57,684 nt of DNA, taken from assembly GCA_014800525.1 (NCBI GenBank), contig JAAVFV010000040.1:1-57684 (forward strand), written 5' to 3'. The notes under the pieces are model-generated. The model was given only the letters and a program-made list of their open reading frames with translations. It made no database searches and was not told where the DNA came from. The stretch's first letter is position 1. Each line of letters opens with the position of its first letter. This stretch comes from Bacteroidales bacterium (GTDB lineage: Bacteria > Bacteroidota > Bacteroidia > Bacteroidales > Muribaculaceae). The translations under genes and the position numbers were made by a program. Positions 24,750 through 32,157 of the stretch are shown here, one piece after another.

Positions 24750-25109
24750 ATGAGACTTATGAAATTAGCAATCGTTGGCACTCGAAATCCGGGTGTGACC
24801 TATAAGGAGTGGGAGAAACTCCTACTCGACAAAATCAATCCTGAAGAGATTCAGATGGTAATCTCAGGTGGAGCAAAAGGAGTTGACACTTTCGCCAAGT
24901 TATTCGCGGGTCGTCATCATAAGTCCTACATGGAGTTCGCTCCGCAATATAACGTCTATGGCCGATATGCGACACTGAAGCGAAACACTCAGATCATCAA
25001 AGAGGCTACTACTGTAATCGCGTTCCCATCCGCGGATTCCAAAGGAACTTATCATTCCATCAAAGAGGCGCAACGACTCGGTCGACGTGTCATAGTCGTA
25101 AAGCTCTAA
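24750..25109 (+). CDS. SLOG-superfamily (DUF2493/DprA-like Rossmann) protein
   Basis: 119 residues; a second ATG at 24759 gives the tighter start MKLAIVGTRNPG. IAIVGTRNPG-type strand and loop, VISGGAKGVDTFAK (residues 38-51) and KRNTQIIKEATTVIAFPS (78-95) are the standard SLOG motifs for binding nucleotide or nucleoside-like ligands. Members act as ligand sensors or nucleosidases in DNA uptake (DprA) and in several immunity systems. It is upstream of the nuclease/FtsZ-like operon on the same strand, but has a separate spacer and promoter region, so a joint role is only suggested. Confidence 0.85.
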   Translation: MRLMKLAIVGTRNPGVTYKEWEKLLLDKINPEEIQMVISGGAKGVDTFAKLFAGRHHKSYMEFAPQYNVYGRYATLKRNTQIIKEATTVIAFPSADSKGTYHSIKEAQRLGRRVIVVKL

Positions 25110-25119
25110 AAATATTGTG

Positions 25120-25156
25120 GTGTCTCGAAAAAATGGACACTACATTATTAACTTTG
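25120..25156 (+). promoter_or_regulatory. Promoter with GTGTC-N11-GACAC inverted repeat, copy 1
   Basis: GTGTC (25120-25124) and GACAC (25136-25140) form an inverted repeat 13 bases ahead of the -7 box TAACTTTG (25149-25156). The same elements recur with identical spacing before the gene at 25936. The -7 box ends 10 bases before the ATG at 25167, so the leader is only a few bases long. Confidence 0.6.
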
Positions 25157-25166
25157 CATTGTAATT

Positions 25167-25850
25167 ATGGAAGACCAATACAGAAAAGAAATTGCATGGT
25201 GGTTTGCCGAGCTTGGATTAGAGAGCGAGGTTGAAAACTATCTCGCATTGTTTCCTGAACTTAATAGCCGACTGTCAAAATTTGCTATCGGCATTTTGAA
25301 ATGGAATCTTGCGGGACTTATCAACGTCAACAACCCCGATGATGTAAGTCGTGTGCGACTTATTTTAAAGGTCATTGACCAGACCCCGGGTTATGACTTC
25401 TTCGACAATGTATTTAATGAAGCTGATCCTGATACGGTATGTCAAATAATTGGTATGTCCCCTATCACTTCCATCGAGGAGGGTCAAATTGATTTTGATT
25501 ATTCAGTAATGGAGATCAAAAACTTTGAGGAATCCCATTCGTATTTTGAGGCAGTTTCATGGTGTATTGTAATTTCAGAAGAATCATTCAAGGAATATAC
25601 CGGCAATGGGAATCGTTTTTACTTCTGCGGTAATGGTGATTGGTGGGATATACCTTGTATTCCCGGAATGGGATTTCCACACGATAAATACGGATATTCA
25701 TTGATCGCCGTGGAGGTGACTCCCGAAAATACAATCGCATCCGTCACCAGCCGTTGGAACACATGTGCAGGAGATACCGGAGAATTTCTTTCATCCGAAG
25801 AACTCCTTATGGTATTAGGTGATACCAATTTCAAAAAGCTCTTTTTATAA
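25167..25850 (+). CDS. Hypothetical protein of a mobile-element-associated family
   Basis: 227 residues. The N-terminal half is acidic and helical, and contains KVIDQTPGYDFFDNVFNEA. The C-terminal half has EAVSWCIVISEESFKEYTGN, NRFYFCGNGDWWDIPCIP, DKYGYSLIAVEV and SVTSRWNTC. I associate this set of motifs with uncharacterised proteins found in phages and integrative elements (pattern WCI ... FYFC ... YG-SLIAV ... TRWN), but no activity is known to me. The start is fixed, because no other Met occurs in the first 150 residues. It shares its promoter architecture with the next operon. Confidence 0.65.
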   Translation: MEDQYRKEIAWWFAELGLESEVENYLALFPELNSRLSKFAIGILKWNLAGLINVNNPDDVSRVRLILKVIDQTPGYDFFDNVFNEADPDTVCQIIGMSPITSIEEGQIDFDYSVMEIKNFEESHSYFEAVSWCIVISEESFKEYTGNGNRFYFCGNGDWWDIPCIPGMGFPHDKYGYSLIAVEVTPENTIASVTSRWNTCAGDTGEFLSSEELLMVLGDTNFKKLFL

Positions 25851-25870
25851 ATCCTCTGAAATAAAACTCG

Positions 25871-25907
25871 GTGTCACGATAATTGAGACATCTATAAGTT
25901 AACTTTG
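25871..25907 (+). promoter_or_regulatory. Promoter with GTGTC-N11-GACA inverted repeat, copy 2
   Basis: GTGTC (25871-25875) and GACA (25887-25890), then TAACTTTG (25900-25907): the same 16-base and 13-base offsets as copy 1. The GTGTC half sits where the -33 element would be. It drives the gene at 25936 and, by close packing, the following nuclease, FtsZ-like and phosphoesterase genes. Confidence 0.6.
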
Positions 25908-25935
25908 CAACGTCAATCAAATAAATACTCACGAT

Positions 25936-26541
25936 ATGCTTGAAGATACCGTCATCAATGAGTTTAGGGTTAAGCCAATCAATCCAGAAAAGGTTGTTTC
26001 ATCGGGAGAAGGTGAAGTAGCATATTCTCTGGAGACTATACCGCATGGAAAATGTGTTACTACCCAAGAGGAGAGGGATATAATCTCCAAATTAATAGCT
26101 ACCGATACAACTCTGGGTTTTGAGAGTGATATGGAGTGTGATTTTTGCCCTTTATTTCTGACAACATATAATACGGATAAATCGGAGAACGCGTATTATG
26201 AATATGGTGATCATACTCCCGGTAAAGAGAAATACCAGGAGGAATGTCGATTTAAGCCAGGCGACAAGGTGCTGTGTCTTATGTATGAAGGTTATAATGC
26301 TGTGTTTCCGGGTATTGTCGTTGGTCCTCTGACTGAGGAATACCTCCGTAAACTTTACGAGACTAATGAAGATATGCAGATTGGTTATTCATCAGCAGAC
26401 GAGGCCGTTGAAGAATGGCTTGACTGGAACTGGGATTCGGTAATTGTTCGCCCTCTTGTCCATCTGAAGAATGATTGGGAAGAAATGGGCGATACAGTGA
26501 TGGTGAACCGAGTTTATGTCTTTCCGTATAAAAAGTTTTAG
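25936..26541 (+). CDS. Hypothetical protein, first gene of nuclease/FtsZ-like operon
   Basis: 201 residues, family unknown to me. It is acidic (many Glu/Asp), with a CDFCPLFL cysteine pair near residue 70. A beta-rich segment, RFKPGDKVLCLMYEGYNAVF and then PGIVVGPL, looks like a small SH3/KOW-type barrel, and it ends DTVMVNRVYVFPYKKF. The predicted barrel could bind nucleic acid or protein. It is 2 bases from the nuclease gene, so the two are co-translated and it may be its partner or inhibitor; that is inference. Confidence 0.62.
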   Translation: MLEDTVINEFRVKPINPEKVVSSGEGEVAYSLETIPHGKCVTTQEERDIISKLIATDTTLGFESDMECDFCPLFLTTYNTDKSENAYYEYGDHTPGKEKYQEECRFKPGDKVLCLMYEGYNAVFPGIVVGPLTEEYLRKLYETNEDMQIGYSSADEAVEEWLDWNWDSVIVRPLVHLKNDWEEMGDTVMVNRVYVFPYKKF

Positions 26542-26543
26542 AT

Positions 26544-27415
26544 ATGAGAGGATATAAAAAATATCGAGGAAGGATTATCACAGCACTATGGAAGGAGGCT
26601 GCTCGTAAGAATGGTAAAGAAATGGCTCCCGGATGCTGGAAAGGTGTGACTAAGGATTCATACAAGCATATTCTTCCATTAAATGGAGTAAAGAATACGA
26701 AAGAAGCCCGAAGAGATGCTATCCAAAAATATCTTGGTATTAAAATAGATGATATGTTCTTATCAAAGAATGGAGCATTACACCAGTATGCACATCATCT
26801 CAATTCTTCACAGTTACTCTGTTATATGGCTTTCCGCCCTTTGTTGACCAATGATTCTAAAACGAAATGTTACCGTCCGACAGAAGCTTTTAAAAAGCTA
26901 TTCGCGTCTCAAAATATAAATATCTCTGAATGTGCTCAATGTGAATTTGAGTATAATGATCATTTAATGTGGAAAGAGAGAAATATACCTGAGGTACTTC
27001 ATTTGATTTCCATATTAAGGATAATAATCATGAATATTTCTTTGAAATCAAATTCACGGAAGATGGTTTTGGGAAGGCTGAAAAAGATGATGAACACGTA
27101 CAGAAGTTTAATGAACTTTATCTCGATAAGATAACGAAGGTCATCAATAAAGATGTTTCAGTGGAAGAGTGTGTAAAATATTACCAGCTATTCCGCAATA
27201 TTATACGAGGTGATTCTGATTCAAAAATAATTGTCTTCATTACCGATGAAAATAATCCGGCAACCGAAGAAGAAATCAAAAATTTCAGACAAGAGTATCT
27301 GAAAGATGCAACAGTGAATTGTCTCTTTTTGAAGTGGCAGGATATATATAAGGAATTGCCGCTGGATTTTCATCCATTTCAATTCATATGCTTCAACCCT
27401 GATTTTAAACTATAA
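26544..27415 (+). pseudogene. PD-(D/E)XK restriction-type nuclease, split by a frameshift
   Basis: The first frame (26544 to about 26,990) gives MRGYKKYRGRIITALWKEAA to KERNIPE. The second frame, from about 26,993 to 27,415, continues GTSFDFHIKDNNHEYFFEIK and FTEDGFGKAE, the D...ExK active site, then a helical C-terminus. Restoring one G in GAGGTACTTC (about 26,991-26,994) joins them into one protein of about 290 residues. It resembles the Bacteroidales PGN_0703-type putative restriction endonucleases. The break may be a real recent mutation, phase variation or a sequencing error; all catalytic residues survive downstream of it. As it stands, translation would stop at 27,134 without the active site. 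Confidence 0.78.
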
Positions 27416-27439
27416 ATACATTTCGTATCAGAAAAAATA

Positions 27440-27955
27440 ATGGCTAAGACTATGATTTTGGCAATTGGCGGTGCCGGTTGCAGTATGGCGGAGACCATTA
27501 TGCGTGAAGCCTCCGCTCATTGGGTACGTGAGGCAGCTTATCTTTTTGCGGACTCAGATCAGGCAAGTCTGGCAGAACTGGCACAAAAGGGGTATCAGAC
27601 CATCTCATTGAACGGCAATGAGAATCCATGCGAAGTTATTAAGGGAGTTGAAAAACTCTATCTTCTGGTGGGTATGGGTGGTAAAACAGGAAGTGAATAT
27701 GTAAATATTGTCGCGAATGCTGCAAAAGCTGCAGGTGTGCAAGACGTGTCGGCCATTGTGACAGTGCCCTTTTACTTCGAGGGAGAGGGAAAAATTGTAA
27801 AGGCAAAAGAAGCAATCAAAAGTTTGAAAGGTGTAAAAACCAAGGTGCTTCACAACGATGACCTCTTGGAGAACTATGATGACATTAACTTTGCAACTGC
27901 ATTCAATTATGCTGATTTGTCAGCACTAAAAGCTATAGAATCTGGAGAAATCTAA
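27440..27955 (+). CDS. FtsZ-like protein consisting only of the GTPase domain
   Basis: 171 residues. ILAIGGAGCSMAETIM (6-21) is the FtsZ first loop, LYLLVGMGGKTGSEYVNIVA (73-92) the phosphate loop (GGGTGTG becomes GGKTGSE), SAIVTVPFYFEGEGKIVKAK (104-123) matches FtsZ GVVTKPF-FEG, and HNDDLLE (138-144) matches PNDRLL. The protein ends just after the next helix, so the whole C-terminal domain, including the catalytic T7 loop, is missing. FtsZ is normally 320-450 residues. It probably binds GTP and could cap, regulate or co-assemble with a tubulin relative. The stop codon overlaps the phosphoesterase ATG (TAATG). Confidence 0.78.
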   Translation: MAKTMILAIGGAGCSMAETIMREASAHWVREAAYLFADSDQASLAELAQKGYQTISLNGNENPCEVIKGVEKLYLLVGMGGKTGSEYVNIVANAAKAAGVQDVSAIVTVPFYFEGEGKIVKAKEAIKSLKGVKTKVLHNDDLLENYDDINFATAFNYADLSALKAIESGEI

Positions 27956-28557
27956 TGAGGATACTGCATCTATCCGATACACACAATAGCCATCATCGAC
28001 TACGGGATTTACCTGAAGCCGATGTTGTGGTACATTCCGGCGACTTCTGTATGGTCGGAACCGAACAGGAAGCCATTGATTTCCTCAACTGGTTTTGTGA
28101 CCTACCTCATAAACATAAGATTTTTATTTGTGGTAATCATGACGAGTGTTTGTATGGAGCAAACATAGAAGGTATGGACTCAAATGTTTACTTTCTATGC
28201 AATTCGGGCGTGGAGATTGAAGGTATTAAGTTCTATGGGATACCTATGTTTTTGAGCGACTGTGTTACAGAACGTCAAAACCAAAACTATGCTAAAATTC
28301 CTGATGATACAGATGTGCTGGTAACACATTCCCCGGCATATGGTATTCTTGATTTTGATGATGGTATTAACTATGGTTCAGAAGAGTTACTTGAAAAAAT
28401 ATCTATGCTTAATCTAAAAGCACATCTTTTCGGTCATATCCATGCACAACACGGAGTCAGGATGCTAAATGGAACTTGTTTTTCCAATGGTGCTATTATG
28501 AGCTCGGACTACTCTTCTCTATCAGTTTCTAATATATTAGATATTGAAGTTGTTTAA
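27955..28557 (+). CDS. Calcineurin-like metallophosphoesterase, MPPED type
   Basis: 200 residues with LHLSDTHNSHH (4-14), VVVHSGDF (24-31), ICGNHDE (58-64), VLVTHSPAYG (about 121-130) and LFGHIHAQHG (about 160-169): a complete dinuclear metal site. The short, insert-free layout resembles the MPPED class. It is translationally coupled to the FtsZ-like gene (shared base at 27955), so their products should act together. Its last codons run into the left arm of the structured repeat at 28,545. Confidence 0.85.
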   Translation: MRILHLSDTHNSHHRLRDLPEADVVVHSGDFCMVGTEQEAIDFLNWFCDLPHKHKIFICGNHDECLYGANIEGMDSNVYFLCNSGVEIEGIKFYGIPMFLSDCVTERQNQNYAKIPDDTDVLVTHSPAYGILDFDDGINYGSEELLEKISMLNLKAHLFGHIHAQHGVRMLNGTCFSNGAIMSSDYSSLSVSNILDIEVV

Positions 28558-28786
28558 ACTAATTTACGAATGTTAAAAATAGGTCTATACATCATTCTTT
28601 TATTCACCTTTGCGGATCTTTTTGACTCGTCATTATTTTTCTTTTAAAGGAAACTCGTCGATTTTCAATTGGCTGCTTCCGCCCCTCTCATCGGTACCAA
28701 CCGAGAGGTTGCTACCTCTTCGAGTGACGAAAGCAGCTCAAAAATCTCTCGCAAATGTGAACAAAAAATAAGTTTAAACAACTTCA
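28545..28786 (+). repeat. Structured dispersed repeat, copy C (MITE-like)
   Basis: Outer arms TGAAGTTGTTTAAACT (28545-28560) and AGTTTAAACAACTTCA (28771-28786) are perfect complements. Inner arms TTCACCTTTGCG (28603-28614) and CGCAAATGTGAA (28750-28761) match at 11 of 12. The core with two ACTCGTC units and GATTTTCAATT is at 28,618-28,670. The variable stem is GCTGCTT (28672-28678) / AAGCAGC (28731-28737), enclosing CCTCTC/GAGAGG. The core is nearly the same as in copies A and B, while every stem has a different sequence. The rest of the gap to 29,013 shows nothing specific. Confidence 0.72.
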
Positions 28787-29013
28787 TTAAGTAGTAATTT
28801 ATGATATTGGGTATCATCATAAGCAAATAATTTTAATGCAAAATTACAAAAAACATCTGAATTATAACCGGTCAAAGTACACTGATTAATAGTACAACGG
28901 TCGTAAAATGAGATTTTTGTAACCGTTATTGACCATCTGAATAAGTGCCAATAATGTCATTGACTTCTTTCAGCCGTTTAGATAGGCCATGTATTATCTT
29001 TTCCGCCATTATC

Positions 29014-30129
29014 TCAGTTAGTGTCATTAATCAGCTCCTCTTCAATCTCCTCTATGGTAGGAAGAGCCGATGCTACATCGTTGAAAAGCTTTTCAGTTTC
29101 ATACTGGGCTATTCCCATCGGCTGGGTTATTCCCCTCAGAGCAAACTCAGCTTTTTTATTGCTTTTGCTACGGCAAAGCAGAAGGCCGATCGTTGGCTTG
29201 TCTTCCGGTGCTTTCACATACTCGTCGACGGCTGAGATATAGAAATTAAGTTTGCTTACAAACTCAGGGATAAACTCAACTGCTTTCAACTCGACCACCA
29301 CATAACAATGCAGTTTCAGGTGATACATCAGAATATCAATATAATAGTCGTCACCATCAACCACAACATTATACTGTCTCCCGACATAGGCGAATCCATG
29401 TCCTAATTCAAGCAGAAATTCTGTCATACGCTCGGCAAGACGGTTTTCAATATCTCGTTCATGCTGCAATGCCATAGTGCCTATGAAGCTGAAATTATAT
29501 GGGTCTTTGAAAGCGTACTGGGCAAGATCCGACTGATAATCAGGTAAGGTACGTGAAAAATTCGTGATGGCATTACCTACGGCTTTCATATAACCGCTGT
29601 TTATTTTTTACACCATAACATCCCGGCTCCAACCGTTGCGTGTCGTTTCAAGAATATAGAAAGCACGTTCCGCGTCGCTCTTTATTTTTGGAAGCATGGA
29701 AATGTGATGATACCAGCTTATGGCGGTCAAGGGAACATCCACATAATTCTTTCCGTCCGCCAATTCTGCAAGTGCCGCTTGCGAAATTGGCAGATCCTTA
29801 AATTCTGCAAGCGCCACTTGCAGAATTGGAAAATTAGGATAATTCTCAGCGAACCGTCTCATATAGCGAAGATTTCTCACCGAATAGCCCTTATCTTCAG
29901 GAAACTTTCGTGTTAAATCCACGGATAACTGTTCGATTACTTGTGATCCCCAGCCAAGTTCTATTTTCTTTCGTATGATGTCATTACCTATGCTCCAATA
30001 TAATGAAAGCATGTCGGTATTCACATGGATAGCTGCATTGAGTTTGGCTTTCTCAATGAGATTCTCAATTTTACTACGCCATTCAGCGTAACCGTCAGGA
30101 AGATTATTTGTATCTATTTCAGCTTTCAT
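29014..30129 (-). pseudogene. DUF1016 (YhcG-type) PD-(D/E)XK nuclease with one in-frame stop
   Basis: The 30129-29608 part is the DUF1016 N-terminal domain (YWSIGNDIIRKKIELGWGSQ, YSVRNLRYMRRFAENYP, TAISWYHHISMLPKI). After ETTRNGWSRDVMV a TAA occurs (29608-29610). The same frame then continues KINSGYMKAVGNAITNFSRT and the nuclease domain with YYIDILMYH and YVVVELKAV (D...ExK). A single codon change explains the break. YhcG proteins are about 340-370 residues, which equals the sum here. Near residues 103-128 a 13-residue unit (ILQVALAEFKDLP / ISQAALAELADGK) is tandemly duplicated, as is the DNA (39-bp unit). The protein may be expressed as two pieces; otherwise it is inactive. Confidence 0.8.
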
Positions 30130-30178
30130 AATACAAAATTAATAAAATTTACCAATAACGTCCTGAATCCCCAATATT

Positions 30179-30418
30179 ATGACTAAATTCGCATTTGGAT
30201 TGACTAACATCATTCCACGATATGATCGTTACCTTCAGGCGCATCGTGATTATCTTTCGGAGCATTATGCCGCAGGTGATTTTATTATGATATGGCAAGG
30301 GCTTTACCACAGCAAAAAAAAATTCACAAATCATAAAAGTTTAAATGAGTTCGGTATTATTGCTGTCGTACAAATGTACGACACTAATAATTTAAAAATA
30401 AGTTTAGACAACGTCTAA
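30179..30418 (+). pseudogene. Truncated YCII-domain protein
   Basis: 79 residues. The first 38 (TKFAFGLTNIIPRYDRYLQA HRDYLSEHYAAGDFIM, written in two parts) look like the start of a YciI-like alpha/beta barrel protein. The rest (IWQGLYHSKKKFTNHK...) does not match, so the 3' half seems lost or replaced. The stop codon lies in TTAGACAACGTCTAA, a short perfect hairpin (about 30,401-30,415). It is probably a gene remnant. Confidence 0.45.
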
Positions 30419-30430
30419 TTTAAAATGATC

Positions 30431-30468
30431 AGAGTGGCGCACTTTGGTACTGAAAAGTGCGCCACTCT
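30431..30468 (-). terminator. Strong hairpin terminator, probably bidirectional
   Basis: AGAGTGGCGCACTTT (30431-30445) and AAAGTGCGCCACTCT (30454-30468) are a perfect 15-bp stem with an 8-base loop. It lies between the YCII remnant and the 3' end of the minus-strand secreted-protein gene, where both could use it. On the minus strand it is followed by GATCATTTTAAA. Confidence 0.7.
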
Positions 30469-30527
30469 CATCTTCGAGTAATGTGAAGAGTCTGATGTTT
30501 CCTTCAGTTATTCGAGTAGGTCAAGGC

Positions 30528-31472
30528 TTAGAAGGCGAGGACGGGGCGGAGGTTGTTGCTGCCGCCTTTGCTTGTGGACATAACCAGGCCGTTGGCCGAC
30601 TGAACGGTGTAGGCCTGACCTACGGAATATTCCGTACTTGACCAATATACACCGTTGATGAGTGTGCTTCCGGCTACATTCTTGAGTTTTTCATTGATAA
30701 GGACAACATTGGCGTTATCCGGCTCAGACTCGTAACCCAGGTCATCGATATTGCCGTCGATGGCTCCCGATACGAAAAGCGACACCTCTTTGATTGAAGG
30801 CACGTACCATCCGCTGGTAGAGGTAGGAGCTGGAGTGGACGAGACAGGGGAGGAAATCTTGTTTCCTACAATAACCTCGTAGTCCCAACCATACTCGCTA
30901 TCGTTGAATTTATCAATACCTTTTGTATTATTGAAGCCCATAATCTGGTTGAAGACACTGGTCATAGATACTGAGCGCGTAGCGATCGATACATAATCCG
31001 TGTTGTCCTCAATCCATTCGCCCACGGTCATATCGGCCTCATCCTCAAATCCGGAATAATCTTCCTGCCATTCGCATTTCGTATCTTTCAAAGCCAATAC
31101 AAGTCCATGGACACATCCGGGAAATGCAGCACGAAGGGCAGCATCGTTAACGCTTGGGTTCCCTACATAGAACACAATACCGATGGGCTTTTTAGACTCA
31201 TCGAGAGTGGAGGAATATGAGCCGTCGGAATAGAAATAATCCCCGACTTTTGCGCTCTCTTCCTTGGGACTGAGCGATATGGAAGCGATTTTGCTGAGTT
31301 CCAGATCTGGATTGAATGATTCTCCAACAGACCATTCTTCTCCCTGAGCAGAGAATGAGATGTTTCCATTGACCACCGTGGGCTCTCCTTCCTTGGGAGT
31401 GACTACAAACTGGGCTGAAGCTGTGGTGGAGATGGCGAGGAGGGTCAGAGCGGAGATATATAAACTTTTCAT
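30528..31472 (-). CDS. Secreted FISUMP/DUF1566-like protein
   Basis: 314 residues with a signal peptide (MKSLYISALTLLAISTTASA). Visible blocks are VGDYFYSDGSYSSTLDESKK, PIGIVFYVG, GLVLALKDTKCEW, SGWYVPSIKEVSLF and GVYWSSTEYSVGQAYTVQSA ending NNLRPVLAF. These are typical of the paralogous secreted proteins (Fib_succ_major/DUF1566-like, C-type-lectin-like fold) widespread in Bacteroidales. Its partner genes suggest cell-surface export. It begins 5 bases after the stop of the frameshifted gene upstream, so both belong to one operon. Confidence 0.75.
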   Translation of the reverse strand: MKSLYISALTLLAISTTASAQFVVTPKEGEPTVVNGNISFSAQGEEWSVGESFNPDLELSKIASISLSPKEESAKVGDYFYSDGSYSSTLDESKKPIGIVFYVGNPSVNDAALRAAFPGCVHGLVLALKDTKCEWQEDYSGFEDEADMTVGEWIEDNTDYVSIATRSVSMTSVFNQIMGFNNTKGIDKFNDSEYGWDYEVIVGNKISSPVSSTPAPTSTSGWYVPSIKEVSLFVSGAIDGNIDDLGYESEPDNANVVLINEKLKNVAGSTLINGVYWSSTEYSVGQAYTVQSANGLVMSTSKGGSNNLRPVLAF

Positions 31473-31477
31473 GAGGA

Positions 31478-31947
31478 TTATCTTTTGATAAACTTAAATG
31501 ATGAATTTCCTACCGATAGAATATAAGTACCTGCTGCAAGATCTGCGACACTTATTCTATCGTTGACAGAATTGATGGTTCCGCTTTTCACTATTCCACC
31601 GGCCAAATTCGAAATAGCGAAATCGCGCCCATCGCATCCCATCACAAGTAGTGAAGATTCTACGTAAGTTACGCTCGGCTTCTCCGATTCCTGAGAAGGA
31701 GAGGCAATGCCTGTGGTGCCGGCATCATACAGGAATGATACGGAGGTGACACCGTTGACAGCCTCGGGACCGCCATCCTTTGTAAAACGGTGAATACCGG
31801 TTGATCATCGGCGCCCACGAGCATTCCGACCTGGGCGACCGGAATCTGTTTTCCGGAATCAGTAACCAGCATCCAGGTTCCTGCAGCATGAACCAACGCT
31901 CCAGCGCACAGCAAAAGGACTGAGAGTAAAAATTTTTTCATAAGCAC
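31478..31947 (-). pseudogene. Secreted protein with C-terminal sorting-type domain, frameshifted
   Basis: The first frame gives a signal peptide (MLMKKFLLSVLLLCAGALVH A) and GTWMLVTDSGKQIPVAQVGM to PVFTV. The second frame, from about 31,785 down to the TAA at 31,478-31,480, continues DGGPEAVNGVTSVSFLYDAG and ends in DRISVADLAAGTYILSVGNS and a basic tail (FKFIKR), a type IX secretion-like C-terminal pattern. A single indel near ACAAAGGATGGC (about 31,785-31,796) separates them. The gene is short for a sorted protein (about 155 residues), as are several Bacteroidales relatives. Confidence 0.65.
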
Positions 31948-31997
31948 ACTATTAGATTGATAAGACTGAATTAAATTAAATTCGATACTTACTCCTA

Positions 31998-32005
31998 CAA
32001 AGATA
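31998..32005 (-). promoter_or_regulatory. -7 box of the minus-strand secreted-protein operon
   Basis: TATCTTTG on the minus strand, about 50 bases upstream of the ATG at 31947. It is divergent from the promoter at 32,108 that serves the TlpA gene. Confidence 0.55.
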
Positions 32006-32107
32006 ATGAAAAAAAAGGGAATGAACAGAATAAGGTAAGAATCTTAGCCAGCGATAAATCTTGATTAGATTAACCTTAAGTAGATTTAGTAGTTTAAATT
32101 TAAGTGT

Positions 32108-32115
32108 TATATTTG
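32108..32115 (+). promoter_or_regulatory. -7 box of the TlpA-like gene
   Basis: TATATTTG, 42 bases upstream of the ATG at 32158, giving a leader of about 36 bases. Confidence 0.55.
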
Positions 32116-32157
32116 TAGATGGAGGTTAAGGGGAAATAATTAATAAAAACGAATGAT

